Shown here: one piece after another, positions 1 through 7,620 of the stretch
How positions within the stretch are numbered: the first letter of the stretch is position 1
How the letters are laid out: each line of letters begins with the position of its first letter
Source of the DNA: Haloterrigena turkmenica DSM 5511
GTDB taxonomy: Archaea > Halobacteriota > Halobacteria > Halobacteriales > Natrialbaceae
Direction of reading: 5' to 3'
Assembly: GCF_000025325.1 (NCBI RefSeq)
Contig: NC_013743.1
Span: 2,790,001-2,854,000 of the forward strand
DNA length: 64,000 bases
Notes under the pieces: generated by a model
The model's database searches: none
What the model was told of the DNA's origin: nothing
Seen by the model: the letters and a program-made list of their open reading frames with translations, nothing else
Position numbers and translations under genes: made by a program

Positions 1-125
1 TCGCCATCCAGACCGACCGCGGGCTCTTCGTCACGGTGAGCCTGGTGCTCGCGATCATCGGCTTCATCGCGACGGTCGCCGCCGCCAAGTTCATCACCGA
101 CGGGGAGGTGATCGACGAACCGTGA
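1..125 (+). CDS. mrpF: Mrp-type Na+/H+ antiporter subunit F, C-terminal part
   Basis: Only the last 40 codons are in the window (frame starting at base 3), ending in TGA at 123-125. They encode a hydrophobic segment (SLVLAIIGFIATVAAAKF) and a short acidic tail, as at the end of MrpF/MnhF, a small membrane subunit of the multisubunit cation/proton antiporter that expels Na+ at the cytoplasmic membrane. The identification rests mainly on the next gene, an MrpG homologue whose GTG start overlaps this stop by four bases (GTGA). F followed by G is the usual operon order. Confidence 0.75.
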   Translation, partial: AIQTDRGLFVTVSLVLAIIGFIATVAAAKFITDGEVIDEP

Positions 126-487
126 TCCGAACCGGACTAGTGATCGCGCTGATCGTCGTCGGCGTCTTCTTCCTGACCGTCGGCACCATCGGCATGCTCC
201 GCCTGCCGAACGTCTACAACCGAATGCACGCGACGAGCAAGCCCACGACGCTGGGGACGGCGGCGATCTTCCTCGCCGGCTTCGTCCACTTCGGCCCCGG
301 ACACGAGGGACTGACCGCCCTCATCGGGATCGTCTTCCTCTTCCTGACGGTCCCGACCGGCGCCCACATGATCGCCCGCGCCGCCGAGCAGATCGGCATC
401 CCCTTCGAGGGCAGTGTCACCTGGCCCGATCCCGGCGCTGTCGACCGATCCGATCGATCCCAGCGCACTGAGGAAGTCGACGATTAA
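122..487 (+). CDS. mrpG: Mrp-type Na+/H+ antiporter subunit G
   Basis: A 121-residue membrane protein of the MrpG/MnhG/PhaG family, a small subunit needed for assembly of the Mrp antiporter. Three hydrophobic segments are visible at about residues 4-26, 38-58 and 64-88. The family signature around GMLRLPNVYNRMHATSKPTT follows the first segment. The GTG start overlaps the stop of mrpF, so translation is probably coupled. It seems to be the last gene of its operon, since the next gene lies 230 bp on and runs the other way. Length is normal for the family. The last 25 residues are charged and lie outside the conserved core. Confidence 0.9.
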   Translation: MIRTGLVIALIVVGVFFLTVGTIGMLRLPNVYNRMHATSKPTTLGTAAIFLAGFVHFGPGHEGLTALIGIVFLFLTVPTGAHMIARAAEQIGIPFEGSVTWPDPGAVDRSDRSQRTEEVDD

Positions 488-720
488 CAGTCGTTTATCA
501 CACGGTTTTGTATCCGGAACTCGGTGTGAGAACGAACCGTCCGATCCGATAACCACGGATACGTATTGTCCGCCAACGAATCTGCTAGCTTCGATAGCTG
601 ATCTTCGCGGCGTACTGAATACAGGGCGCGTTTCGGTCACGACACTCGCCCTGGGACGCTGACGAAGACACATCGTGCCCTAATGATGATATCGTCGCCA
701 CTGCACCGAGTAGCCGTTGA

Positions 721-1386
721 TCAATCTGGCTTTTCACTGTCATCCATCAGGGAAGAAATGATGAGTCGTTTGGTCCCACGCCGAAGGAGACCACTGGCTG
801 CAGGTTGAGAGATATCCAGATTAGCGGCGACTTCGCTGAGAGTTGCGTTCCGTGGGTCTTCGAAATACCCTATCTCGAGTGCGACGAGGAGTGCCTCTCG
901 TTGGCTATCGGTCAATCCTGCGTCCGTATTCCCTAAACTAGCGTATTCGTTCACGCGCAGTAAATCGATATCAATGTCGTTCTGTTCTGCATAGTCCCAT
1001 AGAGGGGCCAGATTCGTCCGGTCGGGCATCCATACTGTTAGAATCCAACCGTTTCTGTCGTTCTTCATATCGAGTATGATACCATTCGCGGTCGAAATAA
1101 TTGGTGAGATGATCTTCGCTTCGTCTGTATACTCGAAACTATAGATCGCCTTCTCGTCTCTGGTTTCAATAACTCGTTCAAACTCGCCAATGGTGTGATC
1201 GTTCCGCAATCCGTCTTCGAACTGGCGGAAATCAGATGACTGTATGCGATAGAAGAATTTCCCCGATGTAGGGTCAGTTCCTGCCTCTAACACCGACTCG
1301 ACTTTCGAACTCTGGTCGTGAGTGACTGTCTTTGTGAGCACTATGTCAGGGTGCTCGACTCGGACGACTGCTTTGATATCGGTCAC
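721..1386 (-). CDS. Bacterio-opsin-activator-type HTH regulator
   Basis: A 221-residue protein with the two-part layout of haloarchaeal Bat-like regulators. An N-terminal alpha/beta sensor-like region (about 1-150) contains the family phrase YTDEAKIISP. The HTH_10 DNA-binding domain (about 157-208) runs from LTDSQREALLVALEIGYFEDPR through LSEVAANLDISQPAASGLLRRG. It probably binds promoters, but no target can be read from the sequence. It stands alone on this strand, with an AT-rich promoter-like stretch (ATATATT, about 1409-1418) upstream. Base composition is clearly less GC-rich than in genes further right, and codon choice is looser, consistent with an accessory or transferred segment. Confidence 0.85.
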   Translation of the reverse strand: MTDIKAVVRVEHPDIVLTKTVTHDQSSKVESVLEAGTDPTSGKFFYRIQSSDFRQFEDGLRNDHTIGEFERVIETRDEKAIYSFEYTDEAKIISPIISTANGIILDMKNDRNGWILTVWMPDRTNLAPLWDYAEQNDIDIDLLRVNEYASLGNTDAGLTDSQREALLVALEIGYFEDPRNATLSEVAANLDISQPAASGLLRRGTKRLIISSLMDDSEKPD

Positions 1387-1568
1387 TGTTCTACAGGGTA
1401 GGTATCTGTAATATATGAATATGTATATCTGGTGAAGCCCTTAGCAACTATCAGAACCGGTTTGCTGCATACAGAGGATATAAAAAGCATTGGCGGTGCG
1501 TTCCGAATCGGAGTCAGCGAAACGCTATAGACAGAGTCTGCGTTCAGCAGTCGGGCGCTGTTCTATGG

Positions 1569-1788
1569 GTCAGTGAAACGGAGGCTGCTGGGGGACGAGA
1601 TAAGAGAGCGGTCCGGCGGAGTTGGTGGTACACTACTCGGAACGAGGATGACCGCGCATCGAAAATCTCTCGTGGAGTTCTCTGGGCGATAATCATCCTT
1701 TTTGCTTGCCCTCGTCGTCCTCACTGCATCCATCGAACGACCCGCGAAAGCGGTCGGGGATGCGTGGAATCTCCTAGACCCGATATAA
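1569..1788 (+). pseudogene. Possible remnant of a small membrane-protein gene
   Basis: Two reading frames join into one protein-like sequence if one base is dropped near 1707. The first frame gives a polar stretch, then NEDDRASKISRGVLWAIII and LFA. The second gives LVVLTASIERPAKAVGD, then AWNLLDPI and a TAA stop at 1786-1788. The result would be one transmembrane helix with a short cytoplasmic tail. No start codon is visible in the first frame. A TATA-like motif (ATATAAAAAG, about 1478-1487) lies upstream. I do not recognise the family. A decayed gene is the simplest reading, but chance is not excluded. The rest of 1387-1990 shows no gene. Confidence 0.25.
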
Positions 1789-1990
1789 ATGGATTATTCG
1801 ATTAAGAGAGAGACCAATGCGGGAACGGTCGGTATGCAGTATGTATGGCACAGAGATATCATGCCGATGACCGAGGCAGCGACACTGAACCGAAATTCCA
1901 CCTCCTCGCCGGGGTCACCCCACCGTTCGATACCAGTCGCTTCGAGCGTCTCTGGGCGTCGCTATTCAACCATTACGTTGAATCACGATA

Positions 1991-2416
1991 ATGAGTTTCC
2001 CTGAGATAGATTCGGCTCTGTTCTTTGGTTCGATTACAATGGTAGCTTGGGGAATTTGGGTAGTCTTGGGCAACGCTGCGTCGGAGTCTATTGACCCGAG
2101 GACGGCCGCTGCAATCACCTATCTTGTTGCGGGACCTCTTGCACTCGGATACATCCTCGTTTCAGACGCATCGCTTGCCATTACTGCGAGAGGAGGACTG
2201 CTCGCTGGCACGGCCGGATTGTTCACCGGAATAGGCCTGATTTCGATGTACATCGGTCTTTCCGGAGGGTCAACAACCGTCATCTCTACTCTCGGTGCGA
2301 TGTACTTCGTCGTCGCGGCTCTCATCGGTATGGTCATCCTCGGAGACGAAGTTACGATAACGAGATTTGCTGGGATAGCGTTCGCAGTTGTTGGGATCAT
2401 CTTGGTTACCCGATAG
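1991..2416 (+). CDS. Small EamA-domain (DMT) transporter
   Basis: A 141-residue integral membrane protein with one EamA domain and five predicted helices (about 7-28, 38-57, 66-88, 93-113, 118-139). It has half the length of ordinary ten-helix DMT permeases and matches the single-domain family (COG2510-like) thought to act as dimers. The C-terminal part (LGAMYFVVAALIGMVILGDE followed by a last helix ending VGIILVTR) is typical. Substrate unknown. The ATG lies 12 bases after GTTGAATCA with no clear Shine-Dalgarno, consistent with a short leader. It is isolated from other genes in a relatively AT-rich neighbourhood. Confidence 0.8.
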   Translation: MSFPEIDSALFFGSITMVAWGIWVVLGNAASESIDPRTAAAITYLVAGPLALGYILVSDASLAITARGGLLAGTAGLFTGIGLISMYIGLSGGSTTVISTLGAMYFVVAALIGMVILGDEVTITRFAGIAFAVVGIILVTR

Positions 2417-2715
2417 AGTAGCCTACGCGATTATTGGGCATGGGATACTACTCTCGAAAAAAGCGAGTCAAGGCGCGTCTTCCACTCGGAAATAAACGAA
2501 TAGCCCCAAACGTCGTTCTTAGTAGGTATTAGAGGAAGCAGAATCCGTCTCGTTGCTAGATCATCTGTCTCTACCAGTCCGCGTTGTCTCCGCCAGCACT
2601 CGTCGCCGTGCTGGATTTCGCTCTGTCTTCAGCACGCCGTTCTCGATAGAGATTGGATAGGTTCCAACCCGCAGCGTTCCATCGTTTGCCTGTACCGAAC
2701 GGTAACTGTGTATGC
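2417..2715. other. Gene-free stretch
   Basis: About 300 bases between the EamA gene and the end of the HalOD1 gene. The only visible structure is a short inverted repeat (CAGCAC/GTGCTG, around 2596-2616). Open frames here are short and show no haloarchaeal codon bias. Confidence 0.4.
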
Positions 2716-2934
2716 TTATTGATCGATAGTGATCGTCCCGTTCTCGATCGCGATGCTGTATCCCGCGTATTCGAATCGGATCTCACTCGAATCGGCGAGT
2801 CGATCGAGCGCCTCGGGATCGATGCTGTCGTAGAGCGGTGGCAAGTCCAGAGGGTCGGTCCCTTCCATCTCGGACACTCTCGTCACAATCTCGGTAACGA
2901 ATTGAGTTTGCGAACGCTGGATGAGATTCCCCAT
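2716..2934 (-). CDS. HalOD1 output-domain protein
   Basis: A 72-residue protein made up almost entirely of a HalOD1 domain (halobacterial output domain 1). The pattern is clear: VTRVSEMEGTDPLDLPPLYD, then SIDPEALDRL, then IRFEYAGYSIAIENGTITI. HalOD1 proteins are small and haloarchaea-specific, found alone or fused to signalling domains. Their biochemical role is not established. A TATA box lies about 25 bases before the ATG, so the mRNA is probably leaderless. Confidence 0.85.
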   Translation of the reverse strand: MGNLIQRSQTQFVTEIVTRVSEMEGTDPLDLPPLYDSIDPEALDRLADSSEIRFEYAGYSIAIENGTITIDQ

Positions 2935-2955
2935 AGCGGTTCTTTCGACGCTCCT

Positions 2956-2964
2956 GTTTATAAG
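2956..2964 (-). promoter_or_regulatory. TATA box of the HalOD1 gene
   Basis: Reading on the minus strand, GCTTATAAAC is centred about 26 bases before the ATG at 2934. That is the usual archaeal TATA position for a leaderless transcript. Confidence 0.55.
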
Positions 2965-3102
2965 CGCTTCGCGAATGAAAGTAGACGATGATCGAAGATG
3001 CGGGTTTGTGATCGTTTACGATCCTTCCATTCAAATCCATGAAGAATTTAAAGTAATTATCTTGCAGGAGAAGTGGTGCCGCTATCCACCGTTCGGGCCG
3101 CG

Positions 3103-3594
3103 TCAGCGCTCGTACTCGAGGTCGCGCTCGCCGTCCGTTCCTCGCTCGCGATCGTGGTCTCGGATCCACTCGTCGGCGTCCTCGAGCGTCTCCGTCTCGA
3201 GCAATCGCTCGAGTTTGCGCTCGAACTGGTCGTCGGTCAACTCGCCCGCGGCGTAGCGATCGCGGAGCGTCTCGAGGGCGTCGCGGTGATCCGCCGGCGC
3301 GTCCGTTCGATCGCCGTCGGAATCGGACTCGACGTCCGCGCTCGAGTCGGTCGTCCAGTCGTCTAGCCACTCCTTCCGGTCGGCCTCGTCGCCGAACACG
3401 AGGGCGACCAGCGGGACGACGACGATGTAGCCGACCAACAGGGCGGCGAGCCACCAGCCCTGTCCCGTGAACATTGCGCCGAGCCACAGGCCGGTCACGA
3501 GCATCGACGCGATTCCGGTCGCGTTCTCGCGGAGGCGAGTTCCCGGATCGTCTTCGGTCCGCCGCCCTCGAGCGTTCCCCTCGCTCCCGTTCAT
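3103..3594 (-). CDS. SHOCT-domain membrane protein
   Basis: A 163-residue protein with two hydrophobic segments (about 28-46 and 50-68), an Asp/Ser-rich linker, and a C-terminal SHOCT motif (about 108-135: LETLRDRYAAGELTDDQFER, then KLERLLE). SHOCT is a short C-terminal helical motif that often accompanies membrane or oligomerising proteins; its role here is unknown. The ATG at 3594 gives an N-terminus of charged residues before the first membrane segment, as usual in haloarchaeal relatives. It sits alone, facing away from the hairpin array that starts about 190 bp upstream. Confidence 0.8.
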   Translation of the reverse strand: MNGSEGNARGRRTEDDPGTRLRENATGIASMLVTGLWLGAMFTGQGWWLAALLVGYIVVVPLVALVFGDEADRKEWLDDWTTDSSADVESDSDGDRTDAPADHRDALETLRDRYAAGELTDDQFERKLERLLETETLEDADEWIRDHDRERGTDGERDLEYER

Positions 3595-3785
3595 ACGTCT
3601 CTATTCGACCGGCACCGGAAATACGTTAACGGTCCGAGATATCGTCGAACGGACCAGCGAGACGCACAGCCGCGATCTATCGCGCTCGTACCGAGCATTC
3701 GGCGTGCGGTGGCGCGCGCCGACGACGCGTCCGAGCACCGCGAGGACGCGACGGAAAACCCGCGTGAGGTCTTCGCGAGTAGTGC

Positions 3786-4052
3786 GACCTTCGGTCCCGC
3801 ATACCATGCGACCGGTGCTTCGCACCGTGAGCAGATCGCATGGGCGAACGGCTTGGAAGACGCGAAGCGTCTTCCAGTGGATGATCGAACAACCGAAGGA
3901 AGTGAGCGTTAGCGCGGAACCAGAGGTTCCGCGAACCATGCAAACGGGCAGAGCGCGGCGCAACGCGCCGCGATTGTCGGGACGGCAGAGCCGTCCCGCA
4001 GCGCCCGTGAGCAGAAATCGGCTGGGGAGGGTGTGGCAATCACCGTTGCCAC
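3786..4052. repeat. Array of short perfect hairpins with three-base loops
   Basis: A run of perfect inverted repeats in a gene-free stretch (3595-4156). Arms and loops: 3786-3796 (4 bp, TTC), 3813-3827 (6 bp, TTC), 3854-3876 (10 bp, GAA), 3913-3933 (9 bp, AGA), 3954-3972 (8 bp, AAC), 3978-3998 (9 bp, AGA), 4033-4052 (7 bp, six-base loop). Arm sequences differ from one another, so these are not copies of one repeat; what is kept is the form. No convincing protein is encoded on either strand. Function unknown: structured RNA, cruciform-forming DNA or a decayed element. Confidence 0.7.
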
Positions 4053-4156
4053 GGTAGCAGGACGTCTGTTTTCGGCCGTGTTCTCTCTTTAGCCGCTGTG
4101 CAATCGAAACGACGCTGTCGCTATCGACCGTCGGAGACAGCGGAGAAGTGCGCGTG

Positions 4157-6364
4157 TTACGCGAGCGTCTCGCCGAGCGCCTCGAGTGCGGCCTCGCGAA
4201 CGGCGTCGCGTTCGCCGGGCAGGAACTCCACGTGGCCGTCCTGCCCGCCGACGACGCTGATGCCCCCGTTGGGCACCGCGTCGTCGATCGCCTCACCGAG
4301 CTCGCGGACGTTCAGCGACTCGGTCGCGCGGACGTGCAGTTCGTCGTCGCCGACGCCGAGGGTCACGAACGGGCCCTCGTCGCGCTGTCGACGGTGGAGC
4401 GCGTCGAGCAGCAGCTTCGTCGTCGGGAAGTTGTACCGGTGGGTGAACGCGTCGGTGTCGAGCACGGCGACGGTGACGCCGTCGACCCGCTCGGTCTCTA
4501 AGTTCTCCCGGGCCGTCTCGAGTTCGGTGTCGAGTTTCGCCCGGAACTGCTCGGAGACGTGGGCGGCCAGATCGCCGTTTCGACCCGTCTCCTCGTCGCC
4601 GAACAGCAGGTCGATGACGAGTTCGCGCTTGTCCTTGTACGACTGGTAGAAGGCCTCGAGGGCGACGGCTTCCCGCCGGTCCGAGACCGCGGTCTCGTCG
4701 TAGCCGGCCTCGGTCGCGAGATCGACGTACGCCTCGGGGGTGTCCTCCCAGTAGCTGACCGCGGGGAGGTGGACGAGGTCGTCGCGGACGTCGCTGTTGA
4801 TGTGGGCGGCGACGTTCGCGGCGAGCGCCGTCGACGTGACGTCCGAGACGTCGGCGCCGGACAGCGACGGTGCGACGGCGACCGAGACGGCGTCGGCGAT
4901 CTCCTCGTCGGCGCGGCTATCGTCGATGACGACCGTCTCGGCGTCGTACAGCGAGAGCAGGTCGTAGCCGTCGATCGACTCCTCGGTGGAGCCGGCGTCG
5001 GCGACGACGACCAGCGGCAGTTGCTCGCCGTGGCGGTCGCGGGCTTCGAGCATCGAGGTGACGTCGCTGGTAGCGGCGTCCATGTCGTAGACGCGGCCGT
5101 CGAGCGGGCGTCGCTCGAAGTAGTGGTACTCCGCGTCCTCGCGGGTGTGTTTCTCGCGGATCAGCGGGAGGACGGCCCGCTCGATGGCGGCGCCGGCGAC
5201 GTAGCCGTCGGCGGTCGCGCCGTGGCGGACGACGATCGGTCGGGCCTCGACGACGGCGCGGCGGATCGCGGTCGCGGCGTCGGAGAGTCCGTCCTCGACG
5301 GCGGCGACGGCGTCGTGGTCGGCCAGCAGGTCGATCTCGGCCGGTCGGGCCTCGCGTTCGATCGATTCCTCGAGACGGTCGCGGACGGTCTCGCGGTCCT
5401 CGCCCTCGAGGATCTCGAGGGTCTCCGTCTCGATCTGGAGGTCGCCGTGGTGGCGTTCGACCTCGCCCTCGAGGCGAACGACGTCGTCGACGTCGACGTC
5501 GGGGTAGGCGCGGACGCCGGCCTCCTCGAAGGCGGCACACTCGACGGTGGCCGTCTCGTCGCGGAGTTCGAAGACGGTCGGGCCGCTGGTCTGGCGGACG
5601 CCGGTGATCTCGCCCTCGAGGCGAACGACGCTGCCGACCTGGTTCTCGATGGCCTCGATCGTCGTGCGCTTGAGCGCCGGTTCGGCCTCGGGTTCGGCGT
5701 CGGCCGCGTCGTCGGTGGCCGCCGTCGAGCCGGTCGCGGCCGTCTCGGTTGCGACGCCGCCGCTACCAGCGGCGACGGTTTCGCTCGCGTTCGGCGCGCC
5801 GGTCTCGTCGGACGGCCCCGTATCGTCGGCGGCCGCCTGCAGGTCGCCGGCAGCGGGATCCTCGTCGGCGCTCGCTTCCGATTCGGTATCGGTCGCGGTC
5901 TCGGCTCCCGCGTCGGTGTCGGAATCGGATCCGGAACTGGAACCGGAATCGGCGGCCGACTCGGCTTCGGCGTCGTCCTCGAGATCCTCGGGACGAACCT
6001 CGTCGTCGCCCGTGTCGATCAGGTGGCCGCGGAACTCGCGTTCGCGCTGGCGGATCGACCAGCCGAGGTCGACGTTGCCGTTGTCTCGAACGTCGAGAAC
6101 CTGGACGAAGACCTCGTCGCCGGACTCCCAGTCGAGGCTCTCCAGTCGTCGGTCGAGTTCGCTCCTGTGCAACAGACCGGTTACGTGGTCTCCGATGTCG
6201 ACGAAGACACCGAAGTCGGCGTAGCCGTCGACGACGCCCCGGTAGTACCGACCGGGGGTGAGCTCCGAGGCGGACGTGCCACGAAATTCGAAGACCGCGT
6301 CCTCCTCGTGACTCTCGCAGATTTCGCCGTCGACAGTTGTGCCACAGATGATACAGTTACCCAT
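4157..6364 (-). CDS. RecJ-like DHH-family protein with zinc ribbon, S1 and OB domains
   Basis: A 735-residue protein. Domains in order: zinc ribbon (3-20, CIICGTTVDGEICESH), S1 RNA-binding domain (about 33-110), Asp/Glu/Ala/Thr-rich linker (about 120-225), OB-fold nucleic-acid-binding domain (about 232-320), DHH domain (about 340-560) and a DHHA1-like C-terminus with GGQDGHVEF. RecJ/Cdc45-type DHH proteins act in replication or repair as exonucleases or inactive scaffolds. Motif II is recognisable (VVVADAG), but the DHH triad at motif III reads DDS (VVIDDSRAD), and the first motif is ATADG without the leading Asp. Nuclease activity is therefore doubtful. It is monocistronic, with its start just after the end of the convergently oriented thiolase operon. 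Confidence 0.8.
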   Translation of the reverse strand: MGNCIICGTTVDGEICESHEEDAVFEFRGTSASELTPGRYYRGVVDGYADFGVFVDIGDHVTGLLHRSELDRRLESLDWESGDEVFVQVLDVRDNGNVDLGWSIRQREREFRGHLIDTGDDEVRPEDLEDDAEAESAADSGSSSGSDSDTDAGAETATDTESEASADEDPAAGDLQAAADDTGPSDETGAPNASETVAAGSGGVATETAATGSTAATDDAADAEPEAEPALKRTTIEAIENQVGSVVRLEGEITGVRQTSGPTVFELRDETATVECAAFEEAGVRAYPDVDVDDVVRLEGEVERHHGDLQIETETLEILEGEDRETVRDRLEESIEREARPAEIDLLADHDAVAAVEDGLSDAATAIRRAVVEARPIVVRHGATADGYVAGAAIERAVLPLIREKHTREDAEYHYFERRPLDGRVYDMDAATSDVTSMLEARDRHGEQLPLVVVADAGSTEESIDGYDLLSLYDAETVVIDDSRADEEIADAVSVAVAPSLSGADVSDVTSTALAANVAAHINSDVRDDLVHLPAVSYWEDTPEAYVDLATEAGYDETAVSDRREAVALEAFYQSYKDKRELVIDLLFGDEETGRNGDLAAHVSEQFRAKLDTELETARENLETERVDGVTVAVLDTDAFTHRYNFPTTKLLLDALHRRQRDEGPFVTLGVGDDELHVRATESLNVRELGEAIDDAVPNGGISVVGGQDGHVEFLPGERDAVREAALEALGETLA

Positions 6365-6432
6365 CTATTCGAACCAAGCGGTTTCGTCCTAAAACGGTTG
6401 TCGAAATGCGGCCGCGAGAAACGCCCCGCCGC

Positions 6433-7620
6433 TCACGGCGCGGACAGAATCGTCGCGATCGCGCAATTACCGAACCCACCGACGTTACAGGCCATTCCGA
6501 CGTCGGCGTCGACCTGCCGATCGCCGGCCCGTCCGATCAGCTGGTCGTAGAGCTCGACGAGTTGTGCGACTCCCGACGCGGCGATCGGGTGTCCCTTGGA
6601 TTTCAACCCGCCGGACGTGTTGACCGGCAGTTCGCCGCCGCGCTCGGTCGCGTTCCGCTCGACCAGCCGCCAGGACTCCCCGCGATCGGCGACGCCCAGT
6701 CCCTCGAGCTGGAGGAGCTCGAGGATCGTGAACATATCGTGGACCTCGAGGGCGTCGATGTCGTCAGGGGTCCGACCGGCGCGGTCGTAGACCCGTCGGC
6801 CGGCGTCGACGACCGCGCTCATGGCGGTCAGGTCGTCTCGCTCGTGGACGACGTGCGTTCCCGTCGCGCCGGCGATCCCATCGACGTGGACGTGTTCGCC
6901 GCCGTCGAGCGCGCTCTCGGCGACGAGTAACAGCGCCGCTGACCCGTCCGAAATCGGACAGAAATCGTACAGTCGGAGCGGATCGGCGACCACGGGCGAG
7001 TCGAGTACCGTCTCCACGTCGATCTCACGTCGGAAGTGGGCCTTCGGGTTGGCGACGCCGTGCGCGTGGTTCTTGACCGCGACCTTCGCCAGCGCCGTCC
7101 GGGGCGCGTCGTATCGCTCGAGATACCGGCGCGCGGTCAACCCCGCGAACGAGGGGATCGTGATCCCGTGTCTGTATTCCGCGGGGTGGGTGATCCCGGA
7201 GACGATGTCGGTCGCCGTCGCCGTCGAGAGATGGGTCATCCGCTCGCCGCCGACCGCGAGCGCTACCTCGCAGGTCCCCGACGCGATCGCCTTCCACGCC
7301 TCGTAGACGGCCGCCGCGCCCGAGGACGACGTCTGCTCGATCGCCACGGCGTGGGCCGGCCGAATTCCGAGCTCACCCGCGAGCGCGGCCGCCAGTCCGC
7401 TCTGTCCCTCGTACGCGCCGCCCGAGCGGGCGACGAAGAGGTGATCGACCTCGTCCGTCCCGATAGGCGCGTCCGCCAGACAGTCCGTGCCGGCCTCGGC
7501 CAGCAGCTCGAGCAGCGACGCCTCGCGCGGGCCGAACGGCGTCATCGCGGCGCCCGCGATGGCGACGTTCCGTCCGGGAGCGCCGGCCGGTGTGGCGGAC
7601 GCCGAATCGATTCGAGTCAC
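6433..7620 (-). CDS. Thiolase-family protein with Ser at the nucleophile position
   Basis: A 395-residue thiolase-fold protein of the SCP2/archaeal acetyl-CoA acetyltransferase type. The C-terminal motifs are well kept: SGGLKSKGHPIAASG and ACNVGGFG. At the N-terminal active site, where relatives have E-x2-C-x-SG, this protein reads EQTSSSGAAAV, so the acyl-accepting Cys is replaced by Ser (codons ACG TCG TCC TCG GGC, near 7340). It may be a non-condensing paralogue or use another mechanism. The GTG start overlaps the stop of the preceding MDR oxidoreductase by four bases (GTGA), so the two are co-expressed, possibly in acyl-CoA metabolism. Substrate unknown. Confidence 0.85.
   Translation of the reverse strand: MTRIDSASATPAGAPGRNVAIAGAAMTPFGPREASLLELLAEAGTDCLADAPIGTDEVDHLFVARSGGAYEGQSGLAAALAGELGIRPAHAVAIEQTSSSGAAAVYEAWKAIASGTCEVALAVGGERMTHLSTATATDIVSGITHPAEYRHGITIPSFAGLTARRYLERYDAPRTALAKVAVKNHAHGVANPKAHFRREIDVETVLDSPVVADPLRLYDFCPISDGSAALLLVAESALDGGEHVHVDGIAGATGTHVVHERDDLTAMSAVVDAGRRVYDRAGRTPDDIDALEVHDMFTILELLQLEGLGVADRGESWRLVERNATERGGELPVNTSGGLKSKGHPIAASGVAQLVELYDQLIGRAGDRQVDADVGMACNVGGFGNCAIATILSAP

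Noticed and set aside
1789-2004. 71-codon frame before the EamA gene
   Set aside because: Overlaps the EamA start, has no family likeness and looks like promoter-region DNA.
4559-6550. Long open frame (663 codons) antisense to the DHH protein
   Set aside because: Val/Gly/Asp-rich shadow of a high-GC gene; no domain recognisable, and the minus-strand gene has clear domains.
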